From Gemmatimonas sp. (GTDB taxonomy: Bacteria > Gemmatimonadota > Gemmatimonadetes > Gemmatimonadales > Gemmatimonadaceae), in NCBI RefSeq assembly GCF_021298855.1, contig NZ_JAJTHI010000017.1, positions 1 to 54,653 of the forward strand: a stretch of DNA of 54,653 nucleotides, written 5' to 3'. Below are positions 8,260 through 16,418 of the stretch, in pieces. How positions within the stretch are numbered: position 1 is the stretch's first letter; every line of letters starts with the position of its first letter. Made by a program: the position numbers and the translations under genes. The notes under the pieces were generated by a model. The model was not told where the DNA came from, did not search any database, and was given only the letters and a program-made list of their open reading frames with translations.

Positions 8260-8853
8260 CTACTTGACCGACCACTCCGTGCGCAGCAGCACCGTGCCCC
8301 ACGCGATGGTGAGATCGCCCTTCTGCATCCCCGGCGCCGTGGAGGGCACGAAGGCCATGGTGAGGCTCTCCACCGGCTGTGACACGGTCGAGGCCGTCAG
8401 CGGAATGCGCGCGTAATCCTTGGCCTTGTCGTAGGCCGCCACATTCACCTGCGCCGCGCCGGTGGTCTCCTGCTGCAGAATGAGCGTCCACCCGCTCGGC
8501 TCAGGGAGCAGCTGGGCCACGTACCGTCCGGGAGCCACGGTCTTGCCACCCATGGTGAGTTCGACGTCGGTGGTGAGCAGCGTGGCCGCGTTGGCCCCCA
8601 GCCGCCACACGCGCCCCATGGGCACCAGGCTGTCGGTGAGCAACTTGCGGCCACGCAGGTGCGGTTGCCCGTAGTCGAGACGCACGAGCGCCGCCTTGCC
8701 CGCGGCGCGCTGCGCGGCGGTATCGGCCAGCGTGAGCGACAGCTCGGCGGTTGCCCGCGTGCTGGGCGCCGCGCGACGCGATTGGGCCAGGGCCGGGGAG
8801 GCAGCGAGAACGGACAACAGCGAAACGGCGCCGAGAACACGCAGGGTGCGCAT
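8260..8853 (-). CDS. DUF2911 family exported protein
   Basis: 197 residues with a clear Sec signal peptide (hydrophobic residues 5-22, cleavage near ASPALAQ-SRR). The mature part carries the DUF2911 pattern: RLDYGQPHLRGRKLLTDSLV (near 62-80), GRVWRLGANAATLLTTDVEL, GKTVAPGRYVAQLLPEP and a C-terminal LTIAWGTVLLRTEWSVK. The family is probably a secreted or periplasmic beta-rich protein of unknown function, common in Bacteroidota and Gemmatimonadota. It is transcribed alone; the upstream subtilisin-like gene is on the same strand about 100 bases away and could be co-transcribed. Confidence 0.88.
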   Translation of the reverse strand: MRTLRVLGAVSLLSVLAASPALAQSRRAAPSTRATAELSLTLADTAAQRAAGKAALVRLDYGQPHLRGRKLLTDSLVPMGRVWRLGANAATLLTTDVELTMGGKTVAPGRYVAQLLPEPSGWTLILQQETTGAAQVNVAAYDKAKDYARIPLTASTVSQPVESLTMAFVPSTAPGMQKGDLTIAWGTVLLRTEWSVK

Positions 8854-8951
8854 GCAGGAAATCCGGAAAGGGAGTGAGCGGTGACGCCCTGGCAGTCATG
8901 CCCTGGCGCGCACGCGAGGAATGGCGATGCGGGAAGCTACCATGCCCCGGG

Positions 8952-10631
8952 CTACGGGCGCAGGGCCTCGCGCTGCAGCGCCAACTTCACGGCCGCGTAG
9001 GCATCGACGAGCCCACCGGTGCGCGACAGGGAGGCAAAGGGCACCTGCTGCCCCTCGCTGCCGGGCAACGCCACCGTGAGCCCCGGGAAGGTGCGCACCG
9101 ACTGCACGATGATATCGCGCACGTCGGCCGGTGTGAGCGTCGGGAAGTAGGCAAGCAGCAGGGCGGCCACTCCCGACACCACGGGCGCCGCCATGCTGGT
9201 GCCGTCCTCCCGCTTCACGCCGCCGCCCGGCACGGTGCTGAGGATGTCTTCGCCCGGCGCGAAGAGATCGACCTGCTGCTGGCCGTAGTTGCTGAAGGCC
9301 GTGGCCAGCCGCGACGTGCCCTTCCACGAACTCGCGCCCACCTCGAGCCACAGCGTGGCGCGGGTGCCGTTCGAGAGGGCAGGCGTGGGGAAGGAGGGCA
9401 CCACATCGTTGTTCTCGCCGTCGTTGCCGGCGGCGTGCACCAGCAGCACCCCCTTCGACTGCGCATAGCGCACCGCACTGTCCACCGCCGCCTTGTTGGG
9501 CGAGAACGCCTTGCCGAAGCTCATGTTCACGATCTGTGCGCCGTGGTCCACCGCGTAGCGGATGGCGCGTGCCACGTCTTCGTCACGCTCGTCGCCATCG
9601 GGCACCGCACGCAGCGCCATGAGGCGCACATTGGGGGCAATCCCCATCATTGCGTTGGCCGGGTTGCGCTCTGCCCCGATGATCCCCGCCACGTGGGTCC
9701 CGTGTCCCGCGTCGGGCCCCGTGACATCGGCGGAGCCGCGCGCGTTCACCGCCCGCGGGAAGTAGCTGCTGTCGAGTCCGTGGGTGGCCTGGCTTTCGTA
9801 GGCCTTTCTGGCGTCGGCAATGGACGCCGGGCCCAGCCCATTGGCATCGAGCTGCAGCCAGGTGCGCCTGGCCTGCTCCTGCTGGGCATTGGTGGGCACG
9901 AAGGCCTGCACCGTGCTGCGCGTCAGGGGCGCCCCCACCGGCCCTTCGAGTGCCGACGTCACCTGCGCGAGCACCCGTTCGATGCTGCGAATCTGGCCGA
10001 GGGTACCGGTTACCTCGTCCACCTTGTCGCGGTACGCCGTGGCGATGGTGTCGCAGCGGGCGGCCGAAGGACGCGCAAGGCCGCGGCCCGCGCCGGTGCC
10101 GCGGCACGCCGCGTACAGGCGCGTCAGTTCGAACGTTTCGGCCCCCACGGCCTGACCGCTGGGCGTGACCATGAAATTCCATCCCCACACATCGTCCGTG
10201 TATCCGTTGGCATCGTCGTCGCGGCCGTTCCCTGCCACCTCTCTGGCGTTGCGCCACAGGCGCCCGCGCAGGTACGTGTGGGCGGTGTCGATGCCCCCAT
10301 CGATGACCGCCACGAGCACCTCACGCTGCGGCTGGCGCCCCGCGAGCAGCTCACGCAGGGCGCGCTCGGAGCCCACGCCCAGCACACGATCACTGTCGTA
10401 GTCGAGGCGATGCCAGTCGGTACGCGCCGTGTCGGCAGCGGCCGGCGCCGGGGGGGCGGCCGGCACCGGTGACACGGTGATGGGCGGCTGCACCACCGGC
10501 GCCGGCACCACCAGGGGCGGCGCAGCGGGTGCTGGCACGGGCGTGGGGGTGGCGCGAGCGCACGCCTGCAGCAGTACCGCGATCAGGATGGTCGCTGGGC
10601 GCCCGGCAATGAGTCGAACAGGGATCGGCAT
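8952..10631 (-). CDS. Subtilisin-like (S8) serine protease, lipoprotein
   Basis: 559 residues from the ATG at 10631. The N-terminus is a lipoprotein signal (hydrophobic stretch ending LLQAC, Cys24) followed by a long Pro/Ala linker, so the enzyme is probably anchored to a membrane. The catalytic triad is visible: Asp111 in AVIDGGID, His310 in DAGHGTHVAGIIGA and Ser479 in EDGTSMAAP; the oxyanion Asn is Asn403 in HAAGNDGEN. About 200 residues separate Asp and His, longer than in classical subtilisins, and include a Cys-containing insertion (about 170-270). Longer in-frame starts exist upstream, but only this ATG puts the lipoprotein signal at the N-terminus. Substrates are unknown; the likely roles are extracytoplasmic protein turnover or peptide scavenging. 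Confidence 0.9.
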   Translation of the reverse strand: MPIPVRLIAGRPATILIAVLLQACARATPTPVPAPAAPPLVVPAPVVQPPITVSPVPAAPPAPAAADTARTDWHRLDYDSDRVLGVGSERALRELLAGRQPQREVLVAVIDGGIDTAHTYLRGRLWRNAREVAGNGRDDDANGYTDDVWGWNFMVTPSGQAVGAETFELTRLYAACRGTGAGRGLARPSAARCDTIATAYRDKVDEVTGTLGQIRSIERVLAQVTSALEGPVGAPLTRSTVQAFVPTNAQQEQARRTWLQLDANGLGPASIADARKAYESQATHGLDSSYFPRAVNARGSADVTGPDAGHGTHVAGIIGAERNPANAMMGIAPNVRLMALRAVPDGDERDEDVARAIRYAVDHGAQIVNMSFGKAFSPNKAAVDSAVRYAQSKGVLLVHAAGNDGENNDVVPSFPTPALSNGTRATLWLEVGASSWKGTSRLATAFSNYGQQQVDLFAPGEDILSTVPGGGVKREDGTSMAAPVVSGVAALLLAYFPTLTPADVRDIIVQSVRTFPGLTVALPGSEGQQVPFASLSRTGGLVDAYAAVKLALQREALRP

Positions 10632-10847
10632 GGGGGTGAGGAACACGTGGAAGGCGTCACCGCACGGTTCGCCGGCGTCGGTTGGCGGGGCGAGGATGGA
10701 TGGAGTCTGGCACGATCGTTCTCGCGGCGGTACTGACGGCCACCATGGTCGTGTTCGCCATGCGTCCACCTTGCGGGGCGCCGACCACTCGGCGAATAGT
10801 GAAGGGAAGGCCGGAACGCTCCCGGCCGACGAGGCACGGAGGTGCCC

Positions 10848-11726
10848 ATGCCGACCCCAGCCGATCAGCGCCTCACCCTGCGCGCGTTCGAGTCCACTCG
10901 ACGCGCGTCGTGGCGTGCCCTGGGGCAGCCGTCGGTGGGAATCGGGGCGGAGGCGCTGATTCTGGCGTGCTTCGCCCTCGCCGGTTGGCTGGAGCAGCGC
11001 GCGCGGGCGGCGGACCAATCGCGCGTCGACGAGTCGGTGCGCTTTCTGGCGCCCTTTCGGCGCGCCACGCCGCCGCCGTCGCAGGAACGCCTGTCGTTCG
11101 TGGGGCTCGACGGAGCCGCGCGCTCCAACACGGGGCAGCATGCCGTGCCCAGCGATCACGGGCGCCAGCCGGTGGCCCTCGCACCGGCCGGCTCGCAGCG
11201 GCTGGAAGAGAACCAGCCGGTGCAGCCTGAAAGCGACTCACCGCGGGCCATGACGGAGATCGAGGTGGATTCCACCGCCGCCCTCGACCCCACCGCCGAA
11301 GGGCCCGTGTACCCGCCCCCGCTCATGCAGGCTGGCGTGCAGGGGGTGGTGTACGCGCAGTTCGTGGTGGACAGCACCGGCTACGCCGACACGCTCACCA
11401 TGCAGGTGCTCGACAAGGCGGACCCGCTCTTCGTGCAGGCGGTGCGAAACGCGCTGCCGCGCATGCGCTACAAGGCGGCGGTGTTCGCCGGCCGGCGCGT
11501 GAACCAGCTGGTGCAGCAGGCCTTCGTGTTCCGCATTCAGCCGCCCGGCGCGGCGCGCCCTGACACGGCGTCCATCGCGTCCTCTCGCCTTGAGGCGCTC
11601 CCGGGGAGATATTCGGCCGGTTCGCCGCCGCGGGACCTGCGGCGGCCCCCGGTCTCTCTCCCCACTGGAGCGCACGCGTGGACAGTACCCCGTTCGAATT
11701 CCTGGAGCACGCTGAAGCCGAGCTGA
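10848..11726 (+). CDS. TonB-family energy-transducer-like protein
   Basis: 292 residues. The start ATG at 10848 is supported by GGAGG five bases upstream. Residues about 30-50 form one membrane segment (ILACFALAGWL), followed by a periplasmic linker and a C-terminal TonB-like domain (about 155-232): VYPPPLMQAGVQGVVYAQFVVDSTGYADTLTMQV, then FVQAVRNALPRMRYKAAVFAGRRV. Such proteins couple the inner-membrane proton gradient to TonB-dependent outer-membrane receptors. No exbB/exbD is adjacent. The last 60 residues beyond the TonB fold are Arg/Pro/Ser-rich and unlike the family, and the reading frame runs 49 bases into the amidase gene. The extra tail may be neutral extension of the frame. Confidence 0.8.
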   Translation: MPTPADQRLTLRAFESTRRASWRALGQPSVGIGAEALILACFALAGWLEQRARAADQSRVDESVRFLAPFRRATPPPSQERLSFVGLDGAARSNTGQHAVPSDHGRQPVALAPAGSQRLEENQPVQPESDSPRAMTEIEVDSTAALDPTAEGPVYPPPLMQAGVQGVVYAQFVVDSTGYADTLTMQVLDKADPLFVQAVRNALPRMRYKAAVFAGRRVNQLVQQAFVFRIQPPGAARPDTASIASSRLEALPGRYSAGSPPRDLRRPPVSLPTGAHAWTVPRSNSWSTLKPS

Positions 11727-13525
11727 TGGCGATGGAGCACGACGCCGCCGTTACCGGCGTCGAGCGTCGCGAATTCGTCTTCCGCTCGCTGGTGGCGGCA
11801 GCGGCCAGTACCCTCGGTGTGCGGTCGCTCGGCGCGCAATCACCGCAGGCCTACCTCGATGCAACGGCCGGGCTGATCGCCCGCCCGGCGCGGCGGCAGC
11901 CACCGGCGCAGGAACCGGTGGCGCTCGGCAACGGGGAGGCACCAGCGCTGCAGTTCATGCCGTACCCCGAGGGCACCGGCGCGCTCATGGAGCGCATGGT
12001 GGCCAGGCACGGCGTGAAGGCGTTCGCCCGCAGCCCGTTCACGGTGGAGCCGTGGGTGGGCGCCGCGCCCACATCGCCCGAGGATCTCGCCTTTCTGCCG
12101 GCGCATCGCCTGTCGGCGCTCATCAAGGCACGCAAGATCACGTCGCGGCAGATCACCGACATCTATCTTGATCGGCTCGAAAAGCTGAATCCCACGCTCA
12201 ACTGCGTGGTCACGCTCATGAAGGAGTCGGCGCGCGCGGAAGCCGACGCCATGGATCGCGAGCTCGCCGCCGGCAAGTCGCGCGGGCCGCTGCATGGGGT
12301 GCCGTACGGTCTCAAGGATCTCTTTGCCACGAAGAACGCCCCCACCTCGTGGGGGACCGGTGACCTCAAGGATCAGCAGTTCGACTACGATGCCGAAATC
12401 GTCGTGCGGCTGCGCAATGCCGGCGCCGTGCTGCTGGCGAAGCTCTCCACCGGGCTGTTTGCGCAGAACGACTGGTGGTACGGGGGGCGTACCAACAATC
12501 CGTGGAATCCCACCATTGGCTCGAGTGGCTCCTCCGCCGGCCCCGGGTCGGCCACGGCGGCGGGGCTGGTGGCGTTTGCCATTGGCACGGAAACCCAGGG
12601 GTCCATCGTGTCGCCCAGTATTCGCAACGGCATTTCTGCCCTGCGTCCCACGTATGGTCGCGTGAGCCGTCACGGCGGCATGGTGCTGTCGTGGTCGCAG
12701 GACCGGGTGGGCCCCATGTGCCGTACCATCGAAGACTGTGCCATGGTGTTCAACGTGCTGCACGGCATGGACCCCAAGGACGCGAGCACGGTCACCACGC
12801 CCTTCACGTTCGAGCGCAACATTGCCCTCGCCAAACTGCGCATTGGCGTGGACCCGAATGCGCCGGCGGAACTGGTGGCGAAGCTCAAGGGGCTGGGCAT
12901 GATCCCCAAGCCCATTGGGGCGCGTCCCACGGTGGCGGGCATGGGTGGAGGCGGGCTCAACGCCGAATACGCGGCGGCGTTCGACAGTTACGTGCAGCGC
13001 AAGGCGAAGGAGTTCAACCTCGACCTGAACGCGCTCCCGGCGCGCCCCGCCACGGGCCCCGGTGCCAACGGGCCATTCGGCAACACGCCGCCGCAGCGTC
13101 CCCGCGGCATCGGCGAAGGGGAGCCCAACCCCATGGCGCCGGCCGATTGGAATCCCCGCTTCCTCGGGGGGCGCAGCGTACGAGCCTTCGACTTCGTGAA
13201 CAATCAGCGTCGCCGCCTGCTGCTGGTGCAGAAATGGGGCGAGTTCATGAAGGAGCTCGATGGCTTCATTGGCGCGCCCAACGCCGACGTGGGGCCCAAC
13301 GCGCAAACCGGTCATCCGTGCGCCGTGCTGCCGTACAAGTTCGACGTGCCGCAGTTCGGCGGCGGTGGTCCACGTGGCAACGACAGCACCCCGGCGCCGG
13401 TGTACCAGGCGCAGCCCATCTGCGGCGTGATCACCGGCAACCTGTACGCCGACGACATCATCCTCTCGGTGGCGCACCAGTTCCAGAAAGCCACCGACTT
13501 CCACGCGCGGCGGCCGTCGCTGTAA
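11678..13525 (+). CDS. Tat-exported amidase (amidase signature family)
   Basis: 615 residues. The GTG start at 11678 follows a GGAG seven bases upstream. A twin-arginine signal is visible at residues 30-53 (RREFVFRSLVAAAASTLGVRS), so the enzyme is probably exported folded. The amidase signature triad is present: Lys213 in PYGLKDLF, the cis-Ser near Ser285 in IGSSGSSAGPGSATAAG and the nucleophile Ser309 in GTETQGSIVSP. A Gly/Pro-rich insertion (about 420-500) precedes the C-terminus. The family hydrolyses amide bonds (or transfers ammonia, as in GatA); with no gatB/gatC nearby and a Tat signal, an extracytoplasmic amide or peptide hydrolase is more likely. It overlaps the preceding TonB-like gene by 49 bases. 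Confidence 0.9.
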   Translation: MDSTPFEFLEHAEAELMAMEHDAAVTGVERREFVFRSLVAAAASTLGVRSLGAQSPQAYLDATAGLIARPARRQPPAQEPVALGNGEAPALQFMPYPEGTGALMERMVARHGVKAFARSPFTVEPWVGAAPTSPEDLAFLPAHRLSALIKARKITSRQITDIYLDRLEKLNPTLNCVVTLMKESARAEADAMDRELAAGKSRGPLHGVPYGLKDLFATKNAPTSWGTGDLKDQQFDYDAEIVVRLRNAGAVLLAKLSTGLFAQNDWWYGGRTNNPWNPTIGSSGSSAGPGSATAAGLVAFAIGTETQGSIVSPSIRNGISALRPTYGRVSRHGGMVLSWSQDRVGPMCRTIEDCAMVFNVLHGMDPKDASTVTTPFTFERNIALAKLRIGVDPNAPAELVAKLKGLGMIPKPIGARPTVAGMGGGGLNAEYAAAFDSYVQRKAKEFNLDLNALPARPATGPGANGPFGNTPPQRPRGIGEGEPNPMAPADWNPRFLGGRSVRAFDFVNNQRRRLLLVQKWGEFMKELDGFIGAPNADVGPNAQTGHPCAVLPYKFDVPQFGGGGPRGNDSTPAPVYQAQPICGVITGNLYADDIILSVAHQFQKATDFHARRPSL

Positions 13526-13610
13526 GGGGGGGGCGTACCCGGCATGGCAGAATGGACAGGAGCATCGCAAGCGCATGAAACAGCAGGCGCCGTGAACGCG
13601 TAGCGCACCT

Positions 13611-14258
13611 ATGCCCTCTCCTTACGCTCCCCTCCCCATTACGGAAGCGCGCCGTGACCGGGTCGTCCGGGTGCTCGCGGCGGCCTTTGCCAACGACCTG
13701 CTCACGATGGAGCAGCTCGACGGGCGACTGGCGGCCGCCTATCGCGTGCACACCCCGGCCGAGTTGCAGCAGCTGCTGGCCGACCCGGCCGATCCCTCGC
13801 GGTCGCTGGACGATTGGCAGCGCTACGTGACCACCGAAGCGCTCGTACCCGAGCGCGGCGCCGCGGTAGCCGTGGCCGGTGGGTTCGGCGTGAAGGGCGG
13901 GTGGCTGGTGCCACGCCAGCTCAAGGTGTGGACGGTGGCCGGCGGCGGAGAGCTCGACCTGCGGGAGGCGCGCTTTGCGCCCGGCACCACGGAGATCGAG
14001 GTGGTGGCGTTCATGGGGGGCGTTGATCTCGTCCTGCCCGAGGGCGTGCGCCTCGAGGTGGTGGGCGCCGCCTTCCTGGGCGGCTTCGAGTACAAGGCCG
14101 GTGCCGCCGTGGAGGACCCGGACGCGCCACTGGTGCGGGTGAGCGGCGCCGCGATCATGGGCGGCGTGGACATCTCGCGCGGGCGCCGTGAATACAAAAG
14201 TGAGCGGCAGTATCTGGCCGCCCTCGCGCGCGCCACCGAGATTCAGCGGGGCGGCTGA
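13611..14258 (+). CDS. DUF1707 / LiaF-C-terminal-like protein
   Basis: 215 residues in two parts. Residues about 8-60 match the DUF1707 pattern ([20 protein letters not shown], then [28 protein letters not shown]). Residues about 110-205 resemble the cell-envelope stress LiaF/YvqF C-terminal beta fold, with repeated [21 protein letters not shown] and [17 protein letters not shown]. No membrane helix separates the two, so it is probably cytoplasmic. Members of this group are linked to envelope-stress sensing in other bacteria; a partner two-component system is not adjacent here. It stands alone between the amidase and ilvD genes, with 35 bases to ilvD. Confidence 0.82.
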   Translation: MPSPYAPLPITEARRDRVVRVLAAAFANDLLTMEQLDGRLAAAYRVHTPAELQQLLADPADPSRSLDDWQRYVTTEALVPERGAAVAVAGGFGVKGGWLVPRQLKVWTVAGGGELDLREARFAPGTTEIEVVAFMGGVDLVLPEGVRLEVVGAAFLGGFEYKAGAAVEDPDAPLVRVSGAAIMGGVDISRGRREYKSERQYLAALARATEIQRGG

Positions 14259-14293
14259 CGTTTCACGGCCGCGTTCACCCTAGCGCGCCCATC

Positions 14294-16003
14294 ATGTCCG
14301 AACCACAGCGTCCCAGTCGTCACGCCATGCAGGGTCCCGAGCGCGCACCGCATCGGGCGTTCTACTATGCCATGGGGCTCACCGAGGAGCAGGTGGCGCG
14401 CCCCCTCGTGGGCGTGGTGTCCAGCTGGAACGAGGCCGCGCCCTGCAACATCGCGCTCAAGCGACAGGCCGAAGTGGCCAAACGTGGCGTCATCGCCGGA
14501 GGCGGGACGCCGCGCGAGTTCTGCACCATCACGGTGACCGATGGCATCGCCATGGGGCATGCCGGCATGAAGGCGTCGCTGGTGAGCCGCGATGTGATCG
14601 CCGACAGCATCGAACTCACCGTGCGCGGACACTGCTACGATGCGCTCGTCGGCATTGCCGGGTGCGACAAGACGCTCCCGGGCATGATGATGGCCATGGT
14701 GCGCCTCGATGTGCCCAGTGTGTTCCTCTATGGCGGCTCCATTCTGCCGGGGCGGTATCGGGATCGCGACGTCACCGTGCTGGACGTGTTCGAGGCCGTG
14801 GGCGCCTATGCGGCCGGCACGATGTCGCTCGAGGAGTTGACGGCACTCGAGAAGGTGGCCTGTCCGGGTGCCGGGTCGTGCGGCGGCCAGTACACGGCCA
14901 ACAGCATGGCGTACGTGAGCGAGGCCATTGGACTGGCGCTCCCCGGGTCGGCCAGTCCGCCGGCAGCGTACGAGACGCGCGATCGCTATGCCGAGGCGGC
15001 TGGCGAGGCGGTCATGCGGTTGCTGCGCGACGGGCTGCGCCCGCGGCAGATCGTGACACGACGCGCGCTCGAAAACGCTGCCGCAGTGGTGGCGGCCACC
15101 GGCGGCTCCACCAACGCCACGCTGCATCTGCCCGCCATGGCCCACGAATGCGGCATCGACTTCGACCTGTTCGATGTGGCCGAGGTGTTCAAGCGCACGC
15201 CGCTCATTGCCGACCTCAAGCCGGGCGGGCGCTATCTCGCGAAGGATGTGCACGACATCGGCGGAGCAGGGGTCGTCCTCAAGGCGCTGCTCGACGGGGG
15301 CTTCCTGCACGGCGACTGCATCACGGTCACGGGCAAGACCCTGGCCGAGAACCTGGCCGATGTGGTGGTGCCCGGTGACCAGCGCGTGGTGATGCCGGTG
15401 TCGCAGGCGCTGTCTCCCACAGGGGGGCTCGTGGGGCTGCGCGGCAACCTCGCCCCTGATGGCGCCATCGTGAAGGTGGCCGGGCTCGCCCATCTCGTGC
15501 ACAGCGGCCCCGCGCGCGTATTCGACAGTGAGGAGGCGTGCTTTGCCGCCGTCATGGAGCGCCAGTACGAAAAGAACGACGTGCTCGTGATTCGCTACGA
15601 AGGGCCACGCGGTGGTCCGGGGATGCGCGAGATGCTCAGCACGACCAGCGCGATCTACGGGCAGGGCATGGGCGAGCACGTGGCGCTCATCACCGACGGC
15701 CGCTTCAGTGGGGCAACCCGCGGGCTCTGTGTCGGGCACGTGGGGCCGGAAGCCGCGGTGGGTGGCCCGTTGGCCCTGCTGCGCGACGGCGACATCATCG
15801 ATATCGACGCCACGGCGGGCACACTGTCCGTGCGGCTGTCGGACGACGAACTGGCCGCCCGTCGCGCCACGTGGGAGCCGCGACAGACCGACTATCAGAG
15901 CGGCGCGATCTGGCGCTACGCCCAGACCGTGGGCCCGGCGCGCTACGGGGCGGTGACGCATCCCGGAGCGCGCGCCGAGACCCATGTGTACGCGGAGGCG
16001 TGA
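14294..16003 (+). CDS. ilvD: Dihydroxy-acid dehydratase IlvD
   Basis: 569 residues, normal length. The enzyme dehydrates 2,3-dihydroxy-isovalerate and 2,3-dihydroxy-3-methylvalerate to the 2-keto acids, the last common step of valine and isoleucine synthesis. Fe-S ligands are in place: Cys51 (EAAPCNI), Cys124 (AGCDKTLPG, followed by Lys126, a candidate carbamylated Mg ligand) and Cys196 ([14 protein letters not shown]). The catalytic Ser lies in [10 protein letters not shown] (about 472), and the C-terminal swivelling domain follows. The three-Cys pattern implies a [2Fe-2S]-type enzyme. It is the first gene of the ilv locus but is separated from ilvB by the attenuator region, so it is not subject to that leader unless it is transcribed separately. 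Confidence 0.96.
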   Translation: MSEPQRPSRHAMQGPERAPHRAFYYAMGLTEEQVARPLVGVVSSWNEAAPCNIALKRQAEVAKRGVIAGGGTPREFCTITVTDGIAMGHAGMKASLVSRDVIADSIELTVRGHCYDALVGIAGCDKTLPGMMMAMVRLDVPSVFLYGGSILPGRYRDRDVTVLDVFEAVGAYAAGTMSLEELTALEKVACPGAGSCGGQYTANSMAYVSEAIGLALPGSASPPAAYETRDRYAEAAGEAVMRLLRDGLRPRQIVTRRALENAAAVVAATGGSTNATLHLPAMAHECGIDFDLFDVAEVFKRTPLIADLKPGGRYLAKDVHDIGGAGVVLKALLDGGFLHGDCITVTGKTLAENLADVVVPGDQRVVMPVSQALSPTGGLVGLRGNLAPDGAIVKVAGLAHLVHSGPARVFDSEEACFAAVMERQYEKNDVLVIRYEGPRGGPGMREMLSTTSAIYGQGMGEHVALITDGRFSGATRGLCVGHVGPEAAVGGPLALLRDGDIIDIDATAGTLSVRLSDDELAARRATWEPRQTDYQSGAIWRYAQTVGPARYGAVTHPGARAETHVYAEA

Positions 16004-16183
16004 ATGGCGAAGCGGGGACGGGGGCAGGGAGACGGGCCCAGGATGGCGGTGTCCCACTTGCGCGTCTGGGCCGGTCTTGCCTAAGCTCCACCCGTCGTCC
16101 CCGTTGCGCACGGCTCATCACGGTCGTCGCTCGCGCGGCATCACGGTCACACCCATCAGCGCTTTTCCGGTCACGCCACTCTG

Positions 16184-16303
16184 ATGTTCCCCACGGTCTC
16201 GCGACTCCTCAGCCTCATTCCGGCCATCGGTACGGTAGTACTCGTATCGGTAGTACGCGTGCTTGTCGGCACGCGGGAAGGCCGCCGGGTCGCGATAGCG
16301 TAA
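16184..16303 (+). CDS. Branched-chain amino acid attenuator leader peptide
   Basis: A 39-codon reading frame (ATG 16184, TAA 16301) just upstream of a terminator-type hairpin and the ilvB gene. 17 of its 39 residues are Val, Leu or Ile. Residues 17-28 read TVVLVSVVRVLV, with seven Val and two Leu. Five of those seven Val codons are GTA, a codon that looks scarce in the surrounding genes, and an ATA Ile codon is second from the end. This is the signature of an ilvB/ivbL- or ilvL-type leader peptide whose slow translation during Val/Leu shortage prevents termination. No good Shine-Dalgarno is seen before the ATG. The peptide itself probably has no function other than being translated. Confidence 0.86.
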   Translation: MFPTVSRLLSLIPAIGTVVLVSVVRVLVGTREGRRVAIA

Positions 16304-16404
16304 CGCGAACACCGCCGCCTCTCCCGCATGCGGGAGGGGCTGGCCTGGTCTGAAACGGACTCGAGGGCCCCCTCCGCACACGGTCGGAGGGGGCCCTTGT
16401 CCTT
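16273..16404 (+). promoter_or_regulatory. Transcription attenuator of ilvBNC (alternative hairpins)
   Basis: Five segments can pair in two exclusive ways. A is GCGGGAAGGC (16273-16282, inside the leader peptide just after the Val run). B is GCCTCTCCCGC (16317-16327). C is GCGGGAGGGG (16330-16339). D is the 5' arm (16365-16376) and E the 3' arm (16385-16396) of a terminator stem. A pairs with B (10 bp with one bulge) and then C is free to pair with D (GGAGGGG with CCCCTCC), which would block the terminator. If the ribosome passes the Val codons and covers A, B pairs with C and D pairs with E, giving termination before ilvB. This layout is read directly from the bases; its function is inference. 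Confidence 0.83.
16365..16396 (+). terminator. Attenuator terminator before ilvB
   Basis: A perfect 12-bp GC stem (5' arm GGGCCCCCTCCG at 16365-16376, 3' arm at 16385-16396) with an 8-nt loop, followed by TTGTCCTTT. It ends 22 bases before the ilvB ATG and overlaps the antiterminator pairing segment. Confidence 0.88.
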
Positions 16405-16418
16405 TCAGCCAGGCTCCC

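Noticed and set aside
10682-11230. Frame with a short hydrophobic start in the gap before the TonB-like gene
   Set aside because: It continues into TonB-like coding sequence in another frame with Arg/Ala-rich residues, and has no good ribosome-binding site.
11840-13576. Long minus-strand frame covering the amidase gene
   Set aside because: The plus-strand amidase has a full catalytic triad and Tat signal; the opposite frame has only biased composition.
14243-16111. Minus-strand frame opposite ilvD
   Set aside because: ilvD is unambiguous; the shadow is His/Arg/Gly-rich and matches nothing.
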